From Brachycybe producta (taxonomy: Eukaryota; Arthropoda; Diplopoda; Playtdesmida; Andrognathidae): DNA of 64,000 bases. The stretch spans positions 13,541,854-13,605,853 of the forward strand of contig JAUPFP010000001.1 in assembly GCA_036925085.1 (NCBI GenBank), in the 5' to 3' direction. The notes under the pieces were generated by a model, which was not told the origin of the DNA, ran no database searches, and saw nothing but the letters and a program-made list of their open reading frames with translations. The stretch's first letter is position 1; each line of letters opens with the position of its first letter. The position numbers were made by a program, and so were the translations under genes. This document shows positions 10,845 to 21,665 of the stretch, piece after piece.

Positions 10845-11189
10845 GAATTTAATTGGTAATTGATTATTAGCTATTATGATTGTTTCACTTATTAATTCAC
10901 TCCGGTGATGGTTGTTTTTTCTGTTTTATAATATTGATATATTGGATAATAATAATATATTAAAATGAGACCTTGTTTTTACATTTATTTATTGTTTTAA
11001 TGTTCTATTTTACATTTGTTATTATAAATTTGCTTTTTTCATCATGAAACTTTTATGTTTCCTCATTTATTATCTATTTAAATTTATTTTTATAATTTGG
11101 TTGATATTTGGAGTGATAGACAACATGATTCACTTTATTCCTCATTTATTGATCATCTTATTCCTTTTTCAACAATGATTTAAACACCA
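10845..11189. other. AT-rich Polinton leader, no gene
   Basis: Between the left terminal repeat and the RING gene only AT-rich sequence is visible on either strand. Confidence 0.6.
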
Positions 11190-11816
11190 CATTCACTTTA
11201 CATGGTTTTGAAGCCATTGAAACATTAAACATATCTTTTCAACACATAATACAAGATGCTAGTTGTTTGTTAGCCACTAGAACTTTAGTACATGAACAAC
11301 AACAAATTTTATGTGTACAAGGATTAAATATTACTTTTGCTTCCCGACAAAGACACACAATTCACTTATCTTCAATTGTATCATCTTCCTCCTCATCACT
11401 ATCATCTTCTAAATCATTTACATATAATTGATAATTTCCCTGTGTGTGGTTCTCCTGATTTAAAGATTCCAGCCATAAATGAAACTGTAATTCAATAGCC
11501 CTACGATTCCATTCCGGTTACTCTATTGGCAAAGGATTATCATCAAATTCAGAGGAAACACTTGATAGATTTTCAAATGATGATTGGCGAGTGTTGAATG
11601 AAGAAGCAGCTGTTGACTCTTGTTCTGAAATAAAATCATCTTCAAATTGGTTGCTATTATAGGAAACTGCTGTTGCCAATTCTATAATTGTTGTATCATA
11701 TGAACTGTCTGTTTCTTCATAAATATTTCCAGAATCCTATTGAAATATTATATTATAAAAATACAGCCATATAGACCAGAAATTAAAAAAACTATAGTTA
11801 CATTAGGGTTATCCAT
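11190..11816 (-). pseudogene. spliced RING-finger protein gene of the Polinton, decayed
   Basis: A five-codon first exon (ATG at 11816) ends before a GTAACT donor; a 65-bp intron (11801-11737) ends in CAATAG and the frame continues in phase. Exon 2 reads an acidic, Ser/Thr-rich segment, then an EEEDD stretch, then a C3HC4 RING pattern (CLCREA, PCTHKICCCSC, CIMC). One of its cysteine codons is now TGA, and there is one upstream in-frame stop and another just after the last Cys pair. RING proteins are usually E3 ubiquitin ligases. The position beside the left terminal repeat suggests an accessory host-interaction gene, now dead. Function is inferred from the domain only. Confidence 0.6.
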
Positions 11817-12334
11817 GATGGTCTAATTTTTCTAGTGGATTTAAATTATGCTTTTGAAACTTAGGTACAATGATACTAAATTCAAGTGTGGAAAAACATG
11901 AGTATTGAAACAACTGTTGTAATCTATTATGGAAGAAAATTCTTATTAACAGAGTCATTCTTGTGATACACATCATAACACAAAAGTTTGTCTACTTAAT
12001 GATTAATGTTATTTTCAAATATTGCTCAATGCTTGATATATAACAATAAAGTTTAGTAATGACCTAAAAAAAAGTGTCTAGTCATGATCATGAGACTAAA
12101 AATGATGTCATGATCAACATGACTTAAGATTCAGTATAAAAGAACCCAATTTTCATTTAGAAACCTCATATTGGCATTGATAGCTACTAGAAGACCATTG
12201 CTGAATCTATGCATTTTTTTTAGAAAAATACATAATTAACTCAAGAAATTCTCAATCTAAGCATCATCACAATTTTCCTTCTACACCTTTTTAGAGGTCT
12301 ATAGCATTACTATCAATTAAATCAAGAGGAAATA
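11817..12334. other. divergent intergenic region between the RING and PC4-like genes
   Basis: About 0.5 kb of AT-rich sequence between two genes reading away from each other, so it should hold both promoters. I cannot identify a confident TATA box or binding site. Confidence 0.5.
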
Positions 12335-12914
12335 ATGGAATCATCTGATATCATGGGTAACTATCTAACTTGAAATATTTTTATCGCTTCACTCTAAAAT
12401 ATGTTTTTACAACATTAGTTTTTTAATCTACTAGAACTGACTTCACCAAAAAAATCTGTGACTGAGAAACCAAAAAAGAGGAACTACACCAGGAAACCTA
12501 TTCCAGGCCATCTTAATTCTGCATCTGACAGTGAGACTGAATCTGAAGCCAACATCAAGACCGGGACATTGAAAAAAGCTTCATTAAAGAGAAAGACCAA
12601 CATCGTTGATTCTGCTGGATCATCAAAAAACCATCAGATGGTATGCGTAAGTGGATTCATAAATCACTCCGAGAAGAAGAAAGTGATCTATCATTTACAA
12701 AAAAAAAACTTTAAAGTTGACTGACGAATGGTCAATGAGAATTGTCAAAGAAGAAACAAATGGCAAATGGTTCCTAGATATTAGAAAATATACTGAGAAA
12801 AATAAAGTAAATAAAGGTGCCTTCATGCCAATAGATATTTGAGGGAGATTAACTGAAACTCTACCAAAAATTCCCAACTTATTAGAAGAACTTGAATTTG
12901 ATTTTGTAGAATGA
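12335..12914 (+). pseudogene. PC4-like (p15 coactivator) DNA-binding protein, spliced, decayed
   Basis: Exon 1 (12335-12356) begins ATGGAATC and ends at a GTAACT donor; the 78-bp intron (12357-12434) ends CTACTAG and the frame continues in phase. The N-terminus is Lys/Arg-rich. After two shifts at A-runs (about 12609 and 12707) the C-terminal block reads TDEWSMRIVKEETNGKWF, then LDIRKY and KGAFMPIDI. This resembles the single-strand DNA-binding fold of transcription coactivator PC4: an IRKY/IREY strand followed by a KG-(I/A) segment. A TGA follows DI where Trp would be expected. The stop overlaps the PolB start as ATGA (12911-12914), suggesting coupled or shared expression with replication functions. 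Family assignment is moderate. Confidence 0.5.
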
Positions 12915-15900
12915 ATTGTTTTCTTTGTGGTGCAAATGATGGGTCCATCCAACACCACATACAAGTACATGGTATTCATAGAAGAGAAATATGTAGCTTA
13001 TGTGATGCACAATTTAATTCTCAGGAAGCTTGGGTAGCACATACACATAATATTCATAATTTGCCAATTTTATCCCACAATGCATTTACAATACATAAAA
13101 CTCGATTTAATGGTTTAATTGCAACACTGAAACACTCTCACAATAATACAGATGATCGATTGCAATACGGTCAATTAATCCAAAATGATCTGATTGAGTT
13201 ACTCAGCAATTGGAGTAATACTATGAGATTACGTTTTCAGCTTTGTCTTACTGTAAGTTTTATGAAAACAAAAGTTTCATTCATTAATAATGCCCCTGAA
13301 TTAAATTATGAATCACACACATCTTATTTTTACAGCAGCATGAAGTTAGTTATGACAAACAGTGACGTACATCCACGAATTGAAGACTGTGTCAGTCAAA
13401 TTCTCAAAGCTATAGAAGCATTCATTAATAATGGTTCTGGGTGGACAATTCATTGTATTCGTAATTTAGAAATCAAAATTGGGAAATATATACCATTCAG
13501 GGGTGATTGTACATCAAAACTCCCATTGAAGCTCACCAACAAAAAGGCAATTTTAAACATTAAATCTAAAGATAAAAAATGTTTCTTATGGTCAGTATTA
13601 GCACATTTATTTCCTGTGCCAATCCAAAATCATCAAAATAGAGTGAGTCATTATAAAAAACATGAGCCATCAGTTGATTCATCTATGCTTCATTATCCAG
13701 TAGCATTGAGTGAAATATCTAACTTTGAAATAGCTATTAACCTTAGGATTAATGTTTTTGCATATGATAATGAAATTATGCCATTGCAATTGAGTAGTAA
13801 TAGCTCAATGAAAGAAATTAACCTTCTGTACCATGATGAGCATTACTGTCTCATTCGCAACATTAAACGATTATTAAATCATAGTGATGAAAGGAAGACA
13901 TTTTGCTGTTATCAATGTTGTCAAGGTTTTACTTGCAAAAGCAAACTAGAAAAACACAGCTTATTATGTGAACAACAAAAAACAGGCAAAAAGATTGGAA
14001 GACCTTCAAAATTGCCGTTGAAACTCCTGAACAAGAAGGCAATATTAAACATCAATCAAAAATCCTTTTTGTGGTCCATACTAGCACATCTACATCCTAT
14101 ATCAGGGTTAAATAAAGCGAACAGAGTCAGTCAATACATGAAATATGAAAAATTGCTAGATACATCAATGCTTCAATATCCAGTAGAAATAAACCAAATA
14201 TCTAAATTTGAAATTGCCAACAATCTCAGGATTAATGTTTTTGGATATGATAAATACATTGTACCATTAAAAGTGAGTGAATATAATGAACAGCAGGAAA
14301 TTAACCTTCTTTACTATGACAATCATTATTATGTTATACAAAATATTGCAAGGTTATTGAGTCATAATGGCTTGAACAAACAGTTATTTGTTATCTCTGC
14401 TGTCAAGGATTTACTTGCAAAAGTGCATTAGAAAGGCATATGCCTATGTGTGAACAGCATAAGGCAGCAAGAGTCAGACTCCCAAAAGAAGACAATTGCA
14501 CATTAAAATTTAATGAGTTCCATAAAGTTTTGCACTGTCCATATGTAGCATGTAGGCCCTGTGCCCAGTGCAAGTGCATCTTATACCCAAGTGATACAAA
14601 AACATGAAGCTTGTTCCTACTCTTATGCTATTGTAGATTATCATGGAAAAGTTGTTGCCCATGAATGCATTAGAACCAAGGTTCCTGCTTATGAGCTCAT
14701 AAATACTCTAAAAAGAAAAAGCAAGGGAGTTGTTAAAATCAACCCCAATAGAACCTATAAAAATGTCTCAGGAAGATAAACGAAATTTTAGACGTGCCAC
14801 TCACTGCTATGCATGTAATGTTGGACTTGATGAAACTACGGAAAAAGTTAGAGATCATGACCATCACCTTCCTGGGTATATTTATAGGGGTGCCGCATGC
14901 ATTAGCTGTAATTCATCTCTAAGAGACAGATCATATCTTCCTTGTTTTGCTCATTGTTTGCACTCCTATGATGAACACTTTATTATCAAAGCATTGGGTA
15001 GGATTAAAACTGAGAAGCCTATAAATATTATACCACTAAATATCGAGAAATATACAAGCTTCATCATAGATGATCTTGTTTTTCTAGATTCTTTTCAATT
15101 TTTGTCAGCATCCTTAGCGACCCTAGCTCAAAATTTACCAAAAGATAAATTTAATTGTGTTTCTTCATATTTTAAGAATCCGAAAAAAATTGACTTGATG
15201 ACTCAAAAAGGATTTTTTCCATATGAGTATCTAGATGATCACTCAAAGTTTTATGAAATTGAATACCAAGAAAAGAATATTTCAACAATTCACTTAATGA
15301 GGAAGTAATTTCAGATGATGATTATGATCATGTGAAAACAATATGGGATACATTTGAATGTAAAACATTAGGTGACTATCATGATATATATTTAAGAAGT
15401 GACTTTAATTCTAGCCGATGTCTTTGAGAATTTCCGTACTATTTCTTTCGAAAAATTTGGTCTTGATCCTGTTCATTATTTTACACTACCAATGTATGCA
15501 TGGTCAGCTGCCTTAAAATATACTGGTGATGCATTAGAATTGTTTACAGATTATGATATGCATTGATTTATTGAGAAAGGTATTCGTGGTGGTGTATCAG
15601 TAGCTAGTCATCGTCATGCAACTGCAAATAATAAGTACTTGAATAATCATGATCCCTCTAAACCTGATTCATACATTGCATATTGGGATTGCAACCCACT
15701 TTATGCCACTGCTATGTGTGAACCAATGCCAATGAACAATTTCCATTGGCTAACCCAAGATGAATTTCCAGTAACAATGATGGTTTTATCTTAGAAGTAG
15801 ATTTAGAATACCTTGTAAACCTGCATGATGATCATAGTGATTATCCACTCTGTCCTGATAAATTAGATATAAATTTTAACATGCTTTCAAATTACAGTAA

Positions 15901-16928
15901 AACATTGCTGAAAAACATGAAAGGAAAGACTCTGACACATATAAGTCAAAAAAATTAGCTCCAAATCTTTATAATAAGAAAAATTATATTATTCATGTGA
16001 GAAATTTGCAACAGTACCTAAATTTGGGTATGAAACTAAACAAAATTCATCGCATTCTTGCTTTCACACAAGGTGCCTAGTTAAAACCATACGTAGATTT
16101 TAATATAAATATGCGAAAACAAGCTAAATATGACTTTGAAAAGGATTTCTTTAAGTTAATGAACAATGCAGTGTTTGGAAAAACTATGGAAAATCAGAGG
16201 AATACAACTTGTGCGGAAGCTGTTACAAACGAAGTACGCTGCCTCAAATTGATGAGTAAAGCTAATATTGATTCATTTCACATTATTGATAGCAATTTGA
16301 CTATATTTAAAATGAAGAAATGTTCTATTTACTTTAATAAACCTCTCTATACTGGGTTTTAGAAATCTCAAAAATGATAATGTATGAATTTTATTACAAT
16401 GTCATGAAATCAAAATACACTGGAAGTCAATTAAAGTTATTGTATACAGATACAGACAGTCTTATTATGCAAATCCAAACAAATGATTTGTATGATGACA
16501 TTACACATTACCAATCATATTTAGATACTAGTGACTATCCAAAATCACATAATCTACATTCCATAAAAAACAAAAACGTTTTGGAGAAATTTAAGGATGA
16601 AATGAATGGTGTTCCTATTTCAGAATTTGTAGCTCTCAAAGCAAAAATGTACTCGGATTTACTAAGCAACAAAAAATATAGCTGCAAAGCTAAAGGAATT
16701 AAAAAACAAATTGTAAAATCCCAATTTAATCATAAAATGTATGTTGATTCATTGTATGCACCACTTTCAAATAGAGTTGTTCAAAGACAACTCATGTCAA
16801 AAAAGCATAATATTTATTGTTTAGAAGTTAATAAAATTGCACTGAATGCATTTGATGATAAACGATATATTAAGGGTGATGATGGTTTAACAAATTTAGC
16901 ACATGGGCACTATGCAAAATGTAATTGA
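12911..16928 (+). pseudogene. polB: Polinton protein-primed family B DNA polymerase (PolB), decayed, with N-terminal duplication
   Basis: The first frame (12911-14431, 506 codons) starts with a C2H2 zinc finger. It then has two tandem copies of one module (roughly residues 200-355 and 363-500), each with NKKAIL, FLWS(V/I)LAHL, NLRINVF and INLLY. After a shift near 14390 come an endonuclease-VII-like zinc site (DHDHHLPGY...CISCN) in the exonuclease region, then (I/V)AYWDCNPLYAT (motif A position), KLMNNAVFGK (motif B) and YTDTDSL (motif C). Stops or shifts occur near 14430, 14560-14780, 15305, 15565, 15795, 16080 and 16360. The expected first exonuclease motif is not readable. The enzyme would replicate the linear element from a terminal protein; this copy is inactive. 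Confidence 0.9.
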
Positions 16929-16951
16929 TTTTGTTTTTGGAATGTATATTT

Positions 16952-16987
16952 AATAAAAGAAATACAACAAATATGGTTTTATTTATT
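16952..16987. terminator. back-to-back poly(A) signals between PolB and the protease gene
   Basis: AATAAA on the plus strand at 16952-16957 lies 24 bp after the PolB stop. TTTATT at 16982-16987 is AATAAA on the minus strand, 17 bp beyond the protease stop. The two transcription blocks converge on this 75-bp gap. Confidence 0.6.
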
Positions 16988-17003
16988 TATTCTCAAAGTA
17001 CAT

Positions 17004-17492
17004 TTAGATGTGAACATAAAAAGGTAGGTATTTTCTTATCATTTTATTAATAAAAAAGTGTACAATCTTGTCATTATATAGAAAATTTTGCTTTGAAAAT
17101 AAGGAGACAATGTTTTGCATATATATATTTGAACATCTGAGTATAGAGTAATAAACACAATATTGGCCACATACAGCTGTTCTTGAATGCTGTAGTCTTT
17201 TTATGTTGCGAATGTAGTCAATGCAATTTCTTTTTATAAATTGAAGAATTTGCTGATGGAGTGGGGGTAATCCATAACTATCAAAATACTCTGCCATTCC
17301 ATTTGGACTAAAATAAATGGCTACCCAATGGGACCCTACTTCAAAACTTGAATAAAAATTGATAACATAAAGTCTGTTTTTTGCACAAAGTGGTAACTGG
17401 TCACAGGCGAGCACTCCATCAAACATAGATTTAGTAGCGGGGTGACGAAGCAGTAAATGTTCGAGTTGACTCGTATCCATCTTAGTAATCAT
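17004..17492 (-). CDS. adenovirus-type cysteine protease (adenain/Ulp1-like), intact
   Basis: Open frame of 162 codons. The catalytic pattern of the C48/C5-type proteases is complete: His55 in GSHWVAIYF, Asp71 in EYFDSYG, a Gln before the nucleophile (Gln101) and Cys112 in VCGQYC. In adenoviruses and Polintons this enzyme matures capsid precursors. The start lies 11 bp inside the end of the capsid gene, a compact virus-like overlap. A candidate substrate site, MTGG-S, is present in the basic protein at 18801. Length is slightly short but plausible. This is one of the few Polinton genes here without a visible defect. Confidence 0.9.
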   Translation of the reverse strand: MITKMDTSQLEHLLLRHPATKSMFDGVLACDQLPLCAKNRLYVINFYSSFEVGSHWVAIYFSPNGMAEYFDSYGLPPLHQQILQFIKRNCIDYIRNIKRLQHSRTAVCGQYCVYYSILRCSNIYMQNIVSLFSKQNFLYNDKIVHFFINKMIRKYLPFYVHI

Positions 17493-18798
17493 TTACAACG
17501 TTTCGGTGATGATCAACCTCAATAATAGACTGGCAGATAGAGTATACGATCACATTCACAGATGTATTCAAAGGCTTCTTGAACTTCATTAAAAGTCGGA
17601 TTGCTCCATTTTTACTCAAACTAAAATGGGTTCCACTCAGAGCACTCTGATCCATTGTCAGATCAAATGGAAATATCAAATATCCAGATGCAAATTCATC
17701 GAATGAAACATCTAAGCCATCAGTACCATAATACTTGTTGCTAGCTAAGAACAGCTGTTGATATACACTCGCATATTCTTTCTTTTGAAAATCTGGTTGA
17801 AATGGAATTCCCGGAAAACTACCATCAACCTGAAGCTCTATGAAACTCAAATCTTTATGGACAAAGTTATATGGGTTTTTTAATATATTTCCTGCTCTAG
17901 CATCACTGTTCACGAGTCCAATCAATACAAAACTAGGTAGTATTCCATTACATACATTAATATTAATATCATGACCTCCTGAAGCAACACTAAATGACTG
18001 GCATTTAGTACATTTTATAGGATATTTGATGGTTGATTTCAAGGTGGCAGCAATATGCGATTGAACGAGTGCTGGATTAAGACGAACTTTGCGAACATAG
18101 AGTGTAGCGGAGCATATTTCCACACGATAATCGTTTGGATCATTGTTCGGTTTTATTAAACAAAAATTGTCTTTCTGACGAATTAGTTTTATCCCAAGAT
18201 CCAGTCCATTGGGTAGCATTTTTTCCTGGTAAAATATATCAGAATGAAGTTTTCCAATCATATCTATTATGGTGCTTTTCTTGCATCTTTCATGTCTCAT
18301 CAGCAATCCATCTCCGGTTCCTGTTTTTGTAGTGTCACAATCCGTAAAAGCAGATCTTATGTCCTTATAAAACATTTCAGATGTTAGGTAGCATTTTCCG
18401 AGATTTGTATTATTCAGTATGGTTGTTAGATAAGCTTTATAACCATAATCATGATCAGTTGATGTGATTATGGTACCTCCAAGTGTAATGACAACTTCGC
18501 TAAAAAGTGAGTGAAAAAATCCATTGATTGGACTCACTTTACATTTATCATCCAGTTCATCTCCATTACTTTTCAGAATTCTTGCTTTCACATAGAGAAA
18601 AATATCAGATGGGTCGATGTATTCAACGGCATTTCCTAATACACTGAATTCGATTGTGTTCTGATCTTCGATACTGTTTATGGGATGATATTCTTTAATG
18701 CAAGCATCCAGAGTTGTTGTTTGTGTCAGAGGCACTGTTTGAAGATCGAGTTCAGTTTTCATTCCTGGATCAGATTCATGATGCACTACGTAACTCAT
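17482..18798 (-). CDS. Polinton major capsid protein (double jelly-roll), intact
   Basis: Open frame of 438 codons. It matches the capsid-type proteins carried by animal Polintons (often annotated as F54H12.2-like): DPSDIFLYVKARI near the N-terminus, PINGFFHSLFSEV, a mid-protein DMIGKLHSDIFYQEKMLPNG block, and IVYSICQSIIEVDHHRNV at the end. The second, dead copy at 2938-3964 confirms it as an element gene. It would form the icosahedral shell. No stop or shift is seen. It sits between the protease (overlap 11 bp) and the small basic protein (2-bp gap). Assignment as major rather than another capsid protein rests on family memory. Confidence 0.85.
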   Translation of the reverse strand: MSYVVHHESDPGMKTELDLQTVPLTQTTTLDACIKEYHPINSIEDQNTIEFSVLGNAVEYIDPSDIFLYVKARILKSNGDELDDKCKVSPINGFFHSLFSEVVITLGGTIITSTDHDYGYKAYLTTILNNTNLGKCYLTSEMFYKDIRSAFTDCDTTKTGTGDGLLMRHERCKKSTIIDMIGKLHSDIFYQEKMLPNGLDLGIKLIRQKDNFCLIKPNNDPNDYRVEICSATLYVRKVRLNPALVQSHIAATLKSTIKYPIKCTKCQSFSVASGGHDININVCNGILPSFVLIGLVNSDARAGNILKNPYNFVHKDLSFIELQVDGSFPGIPFQPDFQKKEYASVYQQLFLASNKYYGTDGLDVSFDEFASGYLIFPFDLTMDQSALSGTHFSLSKNGAIRLLMKFKKPLNTSVNVIVYSICQSIIEVDHHRNVVNDY

Positions 18799-18800
18799 AT

Positions 18801-19262
18801 TTATCGAAAGAATGCTTGTAGTTGATCAATTTGTTTCTGTTTTGCAACACTTTGTTTAGGATTAGCTCTCTTCCTCTTTGTGGCTACTCCTCTCTCTGTT
18901 GTCTGTGACGGTTTAGCTTGTGCTTTTTGATTGACTCTCTTTTTATTAGATTTGCGATGTTTGCTGCCACCTGTCATTGATTTGAGAATATTTCTTCCAG
19001 TTTCCAGACCACGTTTCTTTAGAGCACTTTTGATATTTTCTTCTGACTCAATGTCTGATATCACATTTTCACCTGTTTTGAGTAGGTGTTTTCAAACTGA
19101 AAGTGCTCCGCGTTTCAGAAATGGATATGCAAAACGAGCTAGAGATGAAAAATACCATAACCACGCTGATAGCGGGCACCAACAAAAACTGGAATTGAAG
19201 ACCCAATCTGTTTATGATAGTGATGACATGGATCGTTTACAGATCCACAGTGATATGGTACC
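18801..19262 (-). pseudogene. small basic virion protein with a protease cleavage site, N-terminus frameshifted
   Basis: The frame 19064-18801 (87 codons) reads a short acidic segment, then LKSMTGGSKHRK and a Lys/Arg-rich tail. Upstream, in other frames to about 19262, PVFVGARYQRGYGIF and SLARFAYPFLKRGAL can be read, so the gene originally began further right and now has at least one shift and a stop. MTGG-S fits the adenain consensus, and cleavage would release a highly basic fragment. By analogy with adenovirus core and cement precursors it may bind DNA or link capsid and core. The remnant at 3965-4215 keeps the same site (MAGG-G). Confidence 0.65.
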
Positions 19263-19263
19263 C

Positions 19264-20573
19264 TCATAGTGCAGGACGAAAATGAAGTGTGGCTATGACG
19301 TCTCCACTCGTAAAATGAATTGGTCGTCCAAAAACATCACTTATAACAAGATGTATGGAATGAATATTGCTACGATTTACATGCTTATATTGCAAGTTAG
19401 TAAATCTCTTTGTCACACGCAATCCATCCGAGTCATCTAAATGAACTTCTCGCAATAAAGGAGAAAGTGTATCTCCCACACATTGATATTCTATGCAATC
19501 AATGTGTACGAGTAAAGAATTCACATTTGTTCGAAGATCTGAAGGATATTCTGCTTGCAAGAAATAGGCATTAAGAGACCGATTTTGGATGTAGTCACTT
19601 CGAAGTCCAAGCATACACTGTAATGTTTTAGAAAATGCAAACGAAGAATTAACTGGTAGTTTAAGTTCTATTCTCAATGAAGATTTTCTGTATTTCATCC
19701 ATGTACCATCATTTGTATTTAGTCTTGGATTAGCTAGTTTGTCGGCTAGTTTCTTATTTAAATCAAGAAGTTTATTTTCTTCTTCCTATGTTTCTAGATT
19801 GACTTTCATCTGCGCTATTTCAATGACTTTTTCTTCCCATTCTGTCTTTAATTTGTTATAGTTTTTCTCAGTATTATTCTTTTTTGTTTCAGCATCTACA
19901 ATTTTTTTATCATGTTCTACTAGATATTTATCATGATCTGACTGCAATTTAAGCCACTCTGTTTCCAGTTTTGAATAATCTAGACCTCTTTGTTTATTTT
20001 CTTCCATCTTATTTAGTTTCCGAGTGATTTTTCCATTAGCATCAAAAACTTTTTTATTTTATGCTCAATAAGTTGAAGACGATTATCAATATCAACTTGT
20101 AGATTGGTGTATTCTGTCTCATAGCTAGAATTCTTTAAATCATTCGCTGTTTCTTCATTCGTGATGATGACTTTCTTGTTAGTTACATTTTCACTTGATT
20201 GCTCAAAAGCATTTGTAGCTTCAGTTTTATTAATTTCATAGGACGGTAAATGTAGATGAGATAGTCCAAAATGATGGTTGATTAAAGCATTTATGATGTT
20301 GACTAGTTCATCAGATGTTTTATAAAGTCCACTTGGAACAATTATTTCAGTTTCAATGTTACTTTCTAGATCGCAAATCTTGAGTTTGCCATCATCTGCA
20401 TCTATTATGTTATACCAAGAACGAGAAAAATGAATCTCGGCTAATCCAACTTCATAATCTCCACTAACATCCAATGGTTTTGCAAGTACGACGGTGTAAT
20501 CCGTTAAAGTATTCCCAGGAAAAAACTTCGAAATAAACATAGAAATTCTCTTTTCTTTGCATTGTTCAGTCAT
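19264..20573 (-). pseudogene. Polinton minor capsid (penton-like) protein with internal coiled coil, broken
   Basis: Three pieces in order: 20573-20013 (N-terminal beta-rich domain, with SGDYEVGLAEIHFSRSWYN), 20007-19786 (Lys/Glu coiled coil) and 19698-19264 (C-terminal domain, with HIDCIEYQ and GRPIHFTSGDV). A shift near 20010 and an in-frame TAG at 19786 separate them. The WEVALxEI-like strand is typical of Polinton minor capsid proteins. The coiled coil is also present in the second copy at 4561-4900, so it belongs to the protein. Its start overlaps the integrase stop by 4 bp. The protein would sit at capsid vertices; this copy is non-functional. Confidence 0.7.
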
Positions 20574-21665
20574 TTCAAATCACTCGCTTTAATCCACGTA
20601 TTGTGTTTATCAGAATAGCCTTTCCACTTCACTAGCAATTTGCGGTATTGTCCTTTACCTTTTTCGGATACAATCTTTTCAATATGCCAATAGTCTGTTC
20701 GTTTCTTCACAATCTTTTGAAGTTCCTCCTCATAAAATGTACCATCTAACTGTTCACCATCAATGTCTTTCAGGTGATATACTGGTGGTATGCGATTCAC
20801 ACACTCCCTGATGGTGAAAACTTCGTCAGACCAATTTGGTAGATAGCCTTTATGAAATACTCGTTTAGACTTCGAGATGCGTACTCGGTCTCCTACATCG
20901 AACTTTCTCAATCTGCTATGCAAAGTTGGAAACAGCGTTTTAAATACTTTGTGTGTATTTTGCAATGATACTGCATTAGGAGCCATTTGTATACTACGAT
21001 GATATGAACTATTGTATCCTTTCACGAAATCCTGTAGCTTGTCAATATATCGATGACTCCCTTTTGAAGTAAAATAACGCCACATTCGTGTTTTTAAAGT
21101 TCGATTAAAGCGTTCGACTACAGCCGCTTTGGTATCATTAAAAGTGGAATAAAATCAAATATAATTTTCTTTCAAAAACTTTTGCAAACTTTTATTAATG
21201 AATTCTTTGCCCTGCTCAGTCTGGATTTTTTTTGGGTTTTCTTCCATCCTTTAAAATATTTTTCAGTGATATAATGATTTCTTTTCCAGTCTTTTGTTTT
21301 AGCAGCTGCACCCATGCATATTTTGAAAATGCATCTATGCATGTCAGTAGGTACTTGTATCTGTCATTTTCTTTTCTGTATGCTTGCATATCAACTAAAT
21401 CAAGTTGCCATACATCATTTATAGTGCTGACCAAAATTCTATTCCGAGTGAAGCTCTTTCTAACAGGTTTATGTAGGGTGTAAACATCTTGTGTTTGTAG
21501 CCATGATTTGATTTCATTCCTTGTAAATTTCTTTTTTGCAGTTAAATAGAGCCTTTCTACACCACCAAATGATCCATTAGAACTTGGATTATAATAGATT
21601 TTTTTAATTGACCTTTCATTGTTCTTCCCATTGAATAGGATTGTTGTCAGATTCTCTTTGACCAC
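20570..21665 (-). pseudogene. Polinton retrovirus-like integrase with C-terminal chromodomain, broken
   Basis: The frame 21665-21216 holds the N-terminal region and the start of the rve core (VWQLDLVDM with the first catalytic Asp). A run of eight A at about 21227 shifts the frame. Next comes QTEQGKEF, where the second catalytic Asp is replaced by Glu, an in-frame TGA, then VVERFNRTLK with the catalytic Glu. The frame 21085-20570 continues through the C-terminal beta domain (RVRISKSKRVF) to a chromodomain (YWHIEKIV...LLVKWKGY...TWI). Integrase would insert the linear element with a 6-bp duplication, as seen at the ends. Two independent lesions plus D-to-E make this copy inactive. Confidence 0.9.
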
